Below are positions 54,635-64,000 of a stretch of 64,000 bases of DNA, in pieces. This DNA comes from Apodemus sylvaticus. Taxonomy: Eukaryota; Chordata; Mammalia; Rodentia; Muridae. The translations under genes and the position numbers were made by a program. Below the pieces are notes generated by a model that was given only the letters and a program-made list of their open reading frames with translations, had not been told where the DNA came from and did not search any database. The number at the start of each line of letters is the position of its first letter. Position 1 is the first letter of the stretch. The DNA lies in the NCBI RefSeq assembly GCF_947179515.1, contig NC_067473.1, forward strand, positions 98,360,782 to 98,424,781. Reading direction: 5' to 3'.

Positions 54635-54760
54635 ACTCAAGGCTGAGTGTGGTTGCCCAAATCATTGATCCCAGCTCTCAGGAATGGGCAGGTGGAATAT
54701 TCTGAAATCAGAATCCTGTTTCTTGAGCAGTGATACTTAACTCAAAAATGAATACCAAAA
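54635..54760 (+). mobile_element. B1-like SINE relic
   Basis: GGCTGAGTGTGGTTGCCCAA and GGGCAGGTGGAATATTCTG. Paralogue of 28425-28545. Confidence 0.5.
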
Positions 54761-55098
54761 ACAAAATATGGTTTCAGCTAATTTAAAATAATGCATGTTT
54801 GAAATTAGTTAACATAGTGTTTTTATTGAAGAACAAAATATTTGTTCAATAAATATTTAACACTGTTAATTATTGTACGACAGAAAAAAACTCAATATTC
54901 ATGATACAAAATCACATTTACTATTAGTGTAGTTTAGTATAAAATGTGTTTTCACAGTCTCCACATTGGGAACGTACATGAGAAAACAGCAGAGAAAGAT
55001 GTGGCCTAGGAATAGGAAGCATAGGTCAGATATGTTGTTTAACAAATCAAACCTCATGTTTTCTCTGATTTTTTGCATCCTAGGTTTTTATGGATTCA

Positions 55099-55100
<2 letters not shown>

Positions 55101-55168
<68 letters not shown>
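55101..55168 (+). repeat. (TC)n(TG)n microsatellite
   Basis: A TC run (55102-55138) turns into a TG run (55139-55168). Confidence 0.96.
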
Positions 55169-55169
<1 letters not shown>

Positions 55170-55722
55170 CAGAGGGCACATGTATGTCACATAGAAATAG
55201 GTGGAAGGAAGACTAGGGACTGTAAGTATGTAAGATGGAGGGAAAAGTGGTGACAGAAAGAGGAGACAGTGGAAATAAGACCCTCAAAATATATGATACA
55301 ACTTTATATTTCTATGAAAACCAACATTATAGGTATAAATACATCACCATAACCAGAAGTAGAAGTGGAGGGATACTGACAGGAGGCCAAAAGAGAGGAA
55401 TACTTCTCAGAGCTGGGCAAAACAAAATCCAAGTTCACTTTTATATCCTCCAGTGAGAATATGGCAGAGGCTTTTGATTTACCCCATGGAGGCTCATGGC
55501 AAAATAAGATATAAGATAATGTTCAACACACAGAATTTAAGCATCAGAAGAAAAATGAGACTTTTTTTCTTCACTTTATTTTTTCCATAAGGACCTTCCA
55601 ATTCAAAGGATCTAAAATTTTTTTTATCCAATTTTGTAACAGTTAGGTATAGCAGCTGCAGGCAGAAGGGGAAGTATATAAGTCTGGGGATTGTGCTGCA
55701 GGCAGCTGGCTTGAATCTCAGA

Positions 55723-55750
55723 GGTTTGTGTATGAGGCTGAAGCACTGTG
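55723..55750 (-). promoter_or_regulatory. 12-spacer V(D)J recombination signal of the second Igkv6-like gene
   Basis: Minus strand: heptamer CACAGTG (55750-55744, perfect), 12-base spacer, nonamer ACACAAACC (55731-55723), abutting the V exon. Confidence 0.93.
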
Positions 55751-56289
55751 GGAGGATTACTTTGATACTGCTGACAGTAATAATCTGCAAGGTCTTCAGC
55801 CTGTACACTGCTGATGGTGAGAGTAAAATCTGTTCCAGATCCACTTCCTGTGAATCTATTAGGGACCCCAGTGAAGCGGTTGGATGCCCCATAGATAAGC
55901 AGTTTAGGAGACTGCCCTGGCTTCTGTTGGTACCAGCTTACATAACTATTCACATTCTGACTGGCCTTGCAGTTCATGGTGATGCTTTCTCCTACTGATG
56001 TGGACAAAGATTTGTGAGACTGGGTCATTACAATGTCTCCATCAACACCTGCAATGAGAAATAGATAATAAGTATACACTTATACACACAAAGACATGAT
56101 ACAAATCTTAGAATCCAAGCTGTCATTCTAATGAAATTTTCTGCATAATATTGGCTTCCTATAGTAAATAACTATTTCTTTCCAAATGAATTAATTTTAA
56201 GGTAATATAATGCATTTAAATGTCTCACCAGACAACCAGAGCAACATGAATAAGAAGATCTGAGTCTGTGAATGCATCTTGATGCCCAT
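55751..56289 (-). CDS. Igkv6-like: Immunoglobulin kappa variable segment, Igkv6-like, apparently functional
   Basis: Germline kappa V segment. The leader exon 56229-56289 gives MGIKMHSQTQIFLFMLLWLS, with the usual upstream Met kept, and the donor is GTGAGA. The V exon 55751-56048 follows a TTGCAG acceptor and encodes GVDGDIVMTQSHKSLSTSVG. It has Cys in MNCKAS, Trp in VSWYQQKPGQ, framework 3 TDFTLTISSVQAEDLADYYC and CDR3 start QQYQSNPP. No stop or frameshift; both disulphide cysteines are present. It differs from the paralogue at 29559-30089 mainly in CDR1, CDR3 and a few framework positions (for example PNRF instead of PDRF). Subgroup is from recalled family motifs. Confidence 0.94.
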
Positions 56290-56330
56290 GATGGTCTGAG
56301 GCATTTCAAATCACACTGCAAAGGCTGGGT

Positions 56331-56377
56331 TTATAAATCGTGGGCACCTGGGCTGGCCTCTAGAGACCTATGCAAAA
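56331..56377 (-). promoter_or_regulatory. Igk V promoter: TATA-like box and imperfect octamer
   Basis: Minus strand: ATTTATAAAC about 45 bp upstream of the ATG, and TTTTGCAT (56377-56370), one base from the octamer. Same layout as at 30141-30190. Confidence 0.65.
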
Positions 56378-56799
56378 TAGTCATCAAAAAAGGAAATAAA
56401 TTGCCTAGAAACCACTGTGTGAGAGTATCCAGGTCAAATCAACAGCCAAAAGTATTATCAAAGACAGGAAGTAATCAATGTTAAGTAAGTCAACATAGAA
56501 GCTCAAGGACAAATTTAAAGCTCTGAAACTGCAAGTGTGAAGATGCTCTCCTGACAGGCATCCATTAAACAGAAATAATAGTGCCAAACAAAAGAAATAA
56601 TAGAAATACTAATAGTATTTATCTTTGATTCAATCCTGAGGAGAAAAAATAAAACCTTATAACAACAATGAAATAAACAGGGGAAGTAGAAAAGAAGAAA
56701 GGAAAGAAAGAAGTAAATGGGGGAAATGAGGGGAAAGATAGAAAAGTATGAAGAGGAGAAGGAATATTGAATTGGGGAGGTGAGAGAAATATGGTGGTC
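56378..56799. other. V gene 5' flank; no gene
   Basis: Part of duplication B, with a purine-rich block at 56688-56765. Confidence 0.6.
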
Positions 56800-58650
56800 A
56801 GTCTCTGTAGCTGCTATCACCGACAGCCATAATCAGACAGAAGCTCAGGGCCCCCTTCGGTCAGTCTCTGCAGTGGCATTGATGAGGCAGAAGCCTGTAG
56901 ATAACAGGGCACTCCTCCAGTTCTGTGGTAGAGTCTCCGTGGGAACAGCAAGCTGCACCCCTGTACTGTGAGTGTTTTCACTGCTTCATAGAGACAGAAT
57001 TTAGAGTTCTTGCATAAGGGCCTTGAGATGAGCAGGTGATAATCTACTTCAATCTCTAGGTTTTCTAAGGCACATAGAGAACCATGAGCAGCTTTACTAA
57101 GGAAGACTTTGACTGCCATATCCTCAATGAAAGTTTTAATGCTAAGGGCATTTTTGACCAAAAGAATGAATGAAGTCTCTTCCTCTGATGATAAGGATGT
57201 TTTCTATTTTGGAGACCTGAGACACTCTAAAGAATCAACTGAGGTGGCTAAATTTCTTCCCTGTGTTACACAGCCAAGTGTAATGACAGAAAGCCACAGT
57301 GAGCACCCAATCTGCTGTTGATACAAAGTTTACATTTGAAGAGATCACCAGTGTGATCAACCAAGCTCTAGACAAGTAATTCCTATCAGACTCTTGCATG
57401 AAAATAATAGCTGAGTTGGACAGATACTATGATCAACTTTCACACTTGGAAGAAGCAAACTGCCTCTGATGATGAAGATGAGTCAAATGAGCAAACCTTC
57501 ATTATTATGTGAATGATGGAGTGTATGGATTGTTTAACTGCATTCTTTATGATTATGCACATGTGAAGGCCCTGCTGCAGAAGAGACCCAAGCCAGATGA
57601 GAAGTATTATCCATCCAGTATCTGGGTCTCAATATGTGATGTCCTTGATCAGAACCTTGAGCTCCATAACTTAACTTCCTGAAATGAATATGGGTGATTG
57701 GATGCTGTTTAAGAACATGGATGCATACACCATTGCTACTGCTTCTACTTTCAATGGATTTCAGAGGCCAAACATCATGGCCAATGTGACAACTCATTGA
57801 GGAGATCCAGAGCCATGAATTGCCACTGGAGGTGGAGGAGCAGGATGTCAGCTCTCTGACCATGTCTTGTGCCCAGGAGAGCGGGATGGACCATCACACT
57901 ACAGCCTGTGCTTCTGCTAGTATCAATGTGTAGATGTCATTCTTGTAGCTCTTGCCTGCAAGTTTAGCTTGAATTAAGGAATTTGGGGGGCATTTAACTT
58001 AATTACTACTAGGTTGGAATGTCTTTTTAAGAGTAGGGTTGGCATCATTGCAGTATGGAAGGCAAGGAGATGGGGGGGCGTCATGCTTAACTGTGTTCCC
58101 GTGGAAACTTGGAATATTTGTTTTCTATGGATTTTATTCACTTTTCATACATCATACTAATGTGTGCTCCTAAGCTACTGAGCAAGCATTGATGTTTGTA
58201 CATTGGTAGATTGGGCCAAAAGCTTAAGATGCGACCCATTTTGAAAATAAGGTATCTTGAAGTAATTGGGAATCAGGGAATGTTTGCAAGTATCCCTTAA
58301 AGAAGGCACAAACTTCTGCACAGGCTTCTTGCTGTATCACTGCAGTGAGTCTATTCCAGCACTGCAAGTGGAGAGGTATATGGTAAAAGTCTGTGCCCTC
58401 TATCTCTGTACAACACCAATCTGCTTAGTCCATTCTAAGTGTGTGCAGTTGACTCTAAACTTTGGTGCCCAGAGTCTGTTGGTAATGAATGCCATCTGTC
58501 TAATTACCTGTTGGCCTGGCCACTTCGTAGGAAGGGCATGTGAGTTTCCTTGAACCTTGCTGCAGAAACCCTGACAGTTCCTTCAACCCTTGACTTCACC
58601 TGCATTAGCATCTAGTAACTGCTGAAAGTATCATACAGCATTTGAAAGTC
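56800..58650 (+). pseudogene. Odc1-ps: Processed pseudogene of ornithine decarboxylase, internally deleted
   Basis: 5'UTR-like start, then ATG at 57083 with SFTKEDFDCHILNESFNAKG and EVSSSDDKDVFYF. At about 57325 the sequence jumps from the CTGCTGTTGATAC region straight to TTTGAAGAGATCACCAGTGT. This removes the part that holds the active-site lysine and the glycine loop. The C-terminal part continues (EMNMGDWMLFKNMDAYTIAT, then STFNGFQRPN at about 57750), and a long 3'UTR runs to about 58650. Multiple stops. Paralogue of 30590-32013, which keeps the deleted part but lacks this 3' end. Confidence 0.93.
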
Positions 58651-58659
58651 AACTTCCTG

Positions 58660-59808
58660 TAAAAAAATTCAAGAATGGCAGAGAGAAAGAACTGAGAAAA
58701 AGCATCCAGGATCTAAAAACAGAAGTAGGAAAAAACTAGGAAATCACAAAGGGAGACAACTTTGGAGATAGAAAACCTAGGGAAGAAATCAGGGACCATA
58801 GATGCAAATATCAACAACAGAATACAAGAGATAGAAGAAAGAATCTCAGATGCTGAAGATACCATAGAAACCATGAACTCAACAGCTAAAGAAAATGCAA
58901 AATGCAAAAAACTTGTAACCCAAAACATCCAGGAAATCCAGGACACAATGAGAAGGCCAAACCAAAGGATTATAGGCATAGATGAGAGGGAAGATTTACA
59001 ACTTAAAGGGCCAGCAAATATCTTCAACAAAAATATGGAAGAAAACTTCTCTAACCTAAAGAGAGAGAAGCCAATGAATATAAAAGAAGCCTATAGAACT
59101 CCAAACAGACTGGACCAGAACAGAAATACCTCCCGTCACATAATAATCAAAACCCCAAATGTACTAAACAAAGAAAGAATATTAAAGGAAGTAAAAGAAA
59201 AAGGCCAAATAACATATAAAGGAAGACCTAATAGAATTGTACCAGACTTCTCACCAGAGACCATGAAATCTAGAAGATCCTAGGTAGATATCATGCAGAC
59301 TCTAAAAGAACACAAGTGCCAGCCAAAACTACTATACCCAGCAAAACTCTCAATCACAATAAATGGAGAAAGCAAGATATTCCATGACAAAACCAAAATT
59401 ATACAATATCTTTCAACAAACCCAGCTCTACAAAGGATAATAGGGGGGAAAACACCAATACAAGGAGGGAAACTCCACCCTGAAAATAGCAAGATAGTAA
59501 CCATCTTTCATCAAAATCAAAAAAACATAAACAATCAATTATAAAAAAATAACATCAAAATGATAGGAAGTGATAATTACTATTCCTTAATATCTCTTAA
59601 CATAAATGCACTCAATTCCCTAATAAAAAGACATAGACTAACAGACTGGATACATAAATAGGACCCTACATATAGCTGCATACAGGAAACACACCTCAGT
59701 GTCAAAGACAAACACTACCTTAGAGTAAAAGGCTGGAAGACAATTTTACAAGCAAATGGTCTCAGGAAACAAGTCGGAGTAGCTAGGCTAATATCAGATA
59801 AAATTGAC
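58660..59808 (+). mobile_element. L1 ORF1 (5'-truncated) and start of ORF2
   Basis: The ORF1 frame is open at 58762-59283 (MEIENLGKKSGTIDANINNR to SPETMKSRRS) and continues with a break to NPALQRIIGGK (about 59440). The ORF2 start runs through KDKHYLRVKGWKTILQANGL to GVARLISDKIDF at 59808, where an inverted piece begins. Confidence 0.9.
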
Positions 59809-59990
59809 TTTCTTAGTTGGATCTTTGTGTGGTTTTGGTGTCCGCGTAATAGTGGCTTCAAAAAAGGAGTTGGGTAGTGTTCCTTCTGTTTCTATTTGGT
59901 GGAATAGTTTGAAGAGTATTGGTGTTAAGTCTTCTTTGAAGGTCTGATAGAATTCTGCTCTGAATCATCTGGTCCTGTGCTTTTGTGTTT
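59809..59990 (-). mobile_element. Inverted L1 ORF2 piece (RT domain)
   Basis: The plus strand reads GGATCTTTGTGTGGTTTTGG and GTTGGGTAGTGTTCCTTCTG, the reverse of the ORF2 region around TLPNSFYEATI. It interrupts the plus-strand L1. Confidence 0.88.
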
Positions 59991-59999
59991 TAGAATTGT

Positions 60000-62900
60000 T
60001 TTTGTCTTTGACATTGACAATTTTACAAGCAAATGGTCTCAGGAAACGAGCAAGAGTAGCCATTCTAATATCAGATAAAATTGACTTTCAACCTAAAGTC
60101 ATCAAAAGAGACACGGAGGGACATTTTTTACTGGTCAAAGGGAAAATACACCAAAAAGCACTTTCAATCCTGAACATATATGCTCCAAATGCAAGGGCAC
60201 CCTCATTCATAAAAGAAACTTTGCTAAAGCTCAAACACACATTGTACCTAACACAATAATTGTGGGTGACTTCAACACTGCACTTTCATCAATGGACTGA
60301 TCAGGAAAACAGAAACTAAACAGGGACAAATTGAAACTAATTGAAGCTTTGGATCTTTTAGATTTAACAGACATATATAGAACATTTCATCCTAAAGCAA
60401 AAGAATACACCATTTTCTCAGCACCTCATGGTACCTTCTCCAAAATCGATCGTATAATTTCTCAAAAGACAGATCTCAACAAATATAAGAAGATCGAAAT
60501 AATCCCATGCCTCCTATCAGATCACTATGGAGTAAAAGTGGTCTTCAATAGCAGCAAAACAACAGAAAGCCCACATATACACGGAAACTGAACAATATTC
60601 TACTCAATGACACCTTGGTCAAGGAAGAAATAAAGAAAGAAATCAAAGACTTTTTAGAATTTAATGAAAATGAAGACACAACATACCCAAATCTATGGGA
60701 CACAATGAAAGCAGTGCTAAGAGGAAAACTCATTGTCCGGAGTGCCTCCAAAAAGAAAATGGAGAGAGCATACACTAACAGCTTAACGACACACCTGAAA
60801 GTCCTGGAACAAAAAGAATCTCATTCATCCAGGAGGAGTAGACGACAGGAAATCACCAAACTCAGGGCTGAAATCAATCAAGTAGAAACAAAGAGAACCA
60901 TACAAAAAATATCAACAAAACCAGGAGCTGGTTCTTGAAAAATTCAACAAGAGAGATAAACCCTTAGACAGACTAACCAAAGGGCACAGAGACAGTATCT
61001 AGATTCACAAAATTGGAAATGAAAAGAGGGCCGGGCCGTAGTGGTACATGCCTTTAATCCCAGCACTTGTGAGGCAGAGGCAGGCAGATTTCTGAGTTCA
61101 AGGTCAGCCTGGTCTACAGAGTGAGTTCCAGGACAGCCAGGGCTATACAGAGAAACCCTGTCTCAAAACAAAACAAAACAAAACAAAACAAAAACAAAAA
61201 TCAAAAAACAAATGAAATTAAAAGGGAGATATAACAACAGAAACTGAGGAAATTCAAAAAATCATCAGATCCTACTACAAAAACCTATACTCAACACAGC
61301 TGCAGAATCTGGAGGAAATGGACAGTTTCCTAGACAGATACCAAACACGAAAAATAAATCAGGATCAAATAGATCACCTAAATAGTCCCATAAACCCTAA
61401 AGAAATAAAAGGGGTCATAAAAACTCTCCCAACCAAAAACACTCGGGACCAGATGGCTTTAGTGCAGAATTCTATCAGACCTTCAAAGAAGACTCAACAC
61501 CAATACTCTTCAAACTATTCCACAAAATAGAAACAGAAGGAACACTACCCAACTCATTGTACAAAGCCACAATTATGCTGACACCAAAACCACACAAAGA
61601 TCCAACAAAGAGTACTTCAGGCCAATTTCCCTTATGAATATCGATGCAAAAATACTAAATAAAATTCTTGCTAACTGAATCCAAAAATACATCAAAACGA
61701 TCATCCACCATGATCAAGTAGGCTTCATCACAGGGATGCAGGAATGGTTCAATATAAGGATATCCATCAATGCAATCCACTACATAAACAAATTCAAAGA
61801 AAAAAAAAACCACATGATCATTTCATTTGATGCTGAAAAAGCATTTGATAAAATTCAGCATCCTTTCATGTAAAAAGTCTTGGAAAGAACAGGAATTCAA
61901 GGCCCATACCTAAACATCGTTAAAGCAATATACAGCAAACCGATAGCCAACATCAAACTAAATGGAGAGAAAATTGAAGCAATCCCACTGAAATCAGGGA
62001 CTAGACAAGGCTGCCCCCTCTCTCCATATCTTTTCAATATAATACTTGAAGTTATAGCTAGAACAATTAGACAACATAAGGAGGTCAAAGTGATACAAAT
62101 TGGAAGGGAAGAAGTCAAATTATCACTATTTGCAGATAATATGATAGTCTACTTAAGTGACCCAAAAACCTCCACCAGAGAATTCCTACAGCTGATAAAC
62201 CACTTCAGCAAAGTGGCTAGTTATAAAATCAGCTCAAGAAAAACAGTTGACTTCTTATACTCAAAGGATAAGCAGACTGAGAAAGAAGTTAGGGAAATGA
62301 CACCCTTCACAATAGCCACAAACAATATAAAGGATCTTTGTGAGACTCTAACCAAACAAATAAAAGATCTGTATGAGAAGAACTTCAGGTCTCTGAAGAA
62401 GGAAATCGAAGAAGACCTCAGAAAAATGGAAAAATCTTCCATGCTCATGGATTGGCAGGAATAACATAGTTAAATGGGCATCTTGCCAAAAGCAATATAA
62501 AGATTCAATGCAATCCCCATCAAAATCCCAACTCAGTTCTTGATAGAGTTAGAAAAAGCAATTTTCAAATTCATCTGGAATAACAAAAAACCCAGGATAG
62601 CTAAAACTATCCTCAACAGCAAAAGAAATTCTGGGGGAATCAGTTCCCCTGACTTCAAGCAATACTACAGAGCAATAGTGTTAAAAAATGCATGGTATTG
62701 GCACAGTGACAGATAAATGGAGCAATGGAATAGAATTGAAGACAGAGAAATGAATGCACGCACCTATGGTCACTTGATCTTCGACAAAGAAGCTGAAAAT
62801 ATCCAGTGGAAAAAAAATAGCCTTTTCAACAAATGGTGCTGGTCCAACTGAAAGTCAGCAGGCAGAAGAATGTGAATTGATCCATTCTTATCTCCTTGCT

Positions 62901-64000
62901 CAACTCCAAATGGATCAAGGACCTCCACATAAAACCAGACACACTGAAACTAATAGAAGCGAAACTGGGGAAGACCCTTGAGGACATGGGCACAGGGGAA
63001 AAGCTCCTGATTAGAACACCAATAGCTTATGCTCTAAGATCAAGAATTGACCAATGGGACCTCATAAAATAACAAAGATTCTGTAAGGCAAAGGACACTA
63101 TCAAAAGGATAAAACAGCAACCAACAAATTGGGAAAAGATCTTCACCACCCCTACATCTGATAGAGGGCTAATATCCAATATGTACAAAGAACACAAGAA
63201 GTTAGACCTCCAGGAACCAAATAACCCTATTAAAAATGGGGTACAGAGGTAAACAAAGAATTTTCGCCCGAAGAATTTTGGATGGCTGAGAAGCACCATA
63301 AGAAATGCTCAACATCATTAGCCATTAGGGAAATGCAGATCAAAACAACCCTGAGATTTCACTTCACACCAGTCAGAATGGCTAAAGTTAAAAACTCAGG
63401 AAACAGCATGTGTTGGAGAGGATATGGGGAAAGAAGAACACTGCTCCACTGTTTGTGGGGTTGCAAGATGGTACAACCACTCTGGAAATCAGTCTGGGGA
63501 TTCCTCAGAAAACTGGGCATGACACTTCCGGAGGACCTGGCTATACCACTCCTGGGCATATACCCAGAGGATTCCCCTGCATGCAATAAGGACACATGCT
63601 CCACTATGTTCATAGCAGCCTTATTTATAATAGCCAGAAGCTGGAAGGAAACCAGATGTCCCTCAGTGCAGGAATGGATACAGAAAATGTGGTATATTTA
63701 CACAATGGAATACTACTCAGCAATTAAAAACAATTAATTCATGAAATTTTTAAGCCAATTTTTGGAACTGGAAAATATCATCCTAAGTGAGATAACCCAA
63801 TCCTAAAAGAATACACATGGAATGCAACCACTGATAAGTGGATATTAATTAGCCCAGAAGCTCTGAATACTGAAGACACAATTAGCATATAAAATGATTC
63901 CCATGAAGAAGGAAGAAGAGGGCCCTGATCCTGGAAAGGCTTGATCCAGCATTGTAGGGGAGTACCAGGACAGAGAAAAGGGAGGGGGAATGATTGGAGA
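60000..64000 (+). mobile_element. L1 ORF2 and start of 3'UTR, frameshifted, runs off the window
   Basis: Restarts at ACAATTTTACAAGCAAATGG (60014), repeating 59741-59808. It continues through the endonuclease (TDIYRTFHPKAKEY at 60370), the RT domain with FADN in place of FADD at about 62130, and the C-terminal domain (MAEKHHKKCSTS at 63282). ORF2 ends near 63840, followed by 3'UTR. Several stops and frameshifts, plus a B1 insertion at 61030. Confidence 0.92.
61030..61200 (+). mobile_element. B1 SINE inside the L1
   Basis: GCCGGGCCGTAGTGGTACAT, TTTAATCCCAGCACTTG, GAAACCCTGTCTC, and an (AAAAC)n tail. Imperfect target-site copies are AAATGAAAAGAG (61017) and AAATGAAATTAAAAG (61211). Confidence 0.93.

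Larger units (their letters stand above)
54225..58650. repeat. Segmental duplication B, copy 2
   Basis: Partner of 28020-32013, with the same order and orientations: CCCACAGCAGTGAA block, B1 relic, GT microsatellite, Igkv6-like V gene, purine-rich block, Odc1 retrocopy. Here the Odc1 3'UTR is complete, so the shared ancestor extended beyond the L1 cut in copy 1. Confidence 0.88.

Overview
The window is mammalian nuclear DNA from a murid rodent (mouse/rat-like). This rests on B1, B2, B3 and B4 SINEs, murine-type L1 elements whose 5'UTRs are built of tandem monomers, older Lx-type L1 ends, and rodent-style immunoglobulin kappa V segments. I cannot name the species. The region looks like part of the immunoglobulin kappa variable (Igkv) cluster. 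The only genes that look usable are two Igkv6-like V segments on the minus strand (29559-30089 and 55751-56289). Each has a leader exon, an intron, an open V exon with both disulphide cysteines, and a 12-spacer recombination signal. Two Igkv3-like segments on the plus strand are dead: a leader plus V stub at 4306-4487, and a full-length but broken copy at 20007-20492.

Two diverged segmental duplications carry these V genes. Duplication A pairs 2332-4487 with 15974-20188 (Igkv3-like leader, octamer, B1 and B4 shared). The second copy later received an Rfxap retrocopy (16311-18650), and the first copy lost its V exon at an Lx-type L1 tail. Duplication B pairs about 28020-32013 with about 54225-58650. 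Each copy carries an Igkv6-like V gene and, divergently upstream, a processed Odc1 pseudogene. One Odc1 copy is cut off by an L1, the other has an internal deletion.

Layout: 0-2 kb, L1 with 5' inversion; 2.3-4.6 kb, duplication A copy 1; 4.6-8.6 kb, SINE relics, an L1 3'UTR and an Rpl23a pseudogene; 8.7-15.7 kb, three successive plus-strand L1 ends; 16-20.5 kb, duplication A copy 2 with Rfxap pseudogene; 20.8-27.4 kb, a full-length L1 with a perfect 15-bp target-site duplication, open ORF1 and an ORF2 broken by two one-base frameshifts; 28-32 kb, duplication B copy 1; 32-40 kb, L1 insertions into a gammaretrovirus-like ERV (LTR, tRNA-Gly-type primer site, leader, gag relic); 40-54 kb, L1 and Lx pieces, microsatellites and an AT-rich ~160-bp tandem repeat; 54.2-58.7 kb, duplication B copy 2; 58.7-64 kb, a rearranged plus-strand L1 with a B1 inside.

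The V segments would act by V(D)J recombination to a Jk segment outside the window. Nearly everything else is retrotransposon or retrocopy debris. I found no previously undescribed gene system. The most unusual items are the three L1 5' inversions, monomer-type L1 promoters of two different families (one with a monomer piece lodged in ORF1), the AT-rich tandem array, a 35-bp repeat inside the gag relic, and the contrast between perfect octamers on dead V genes and imperfect ones on intact V genes.
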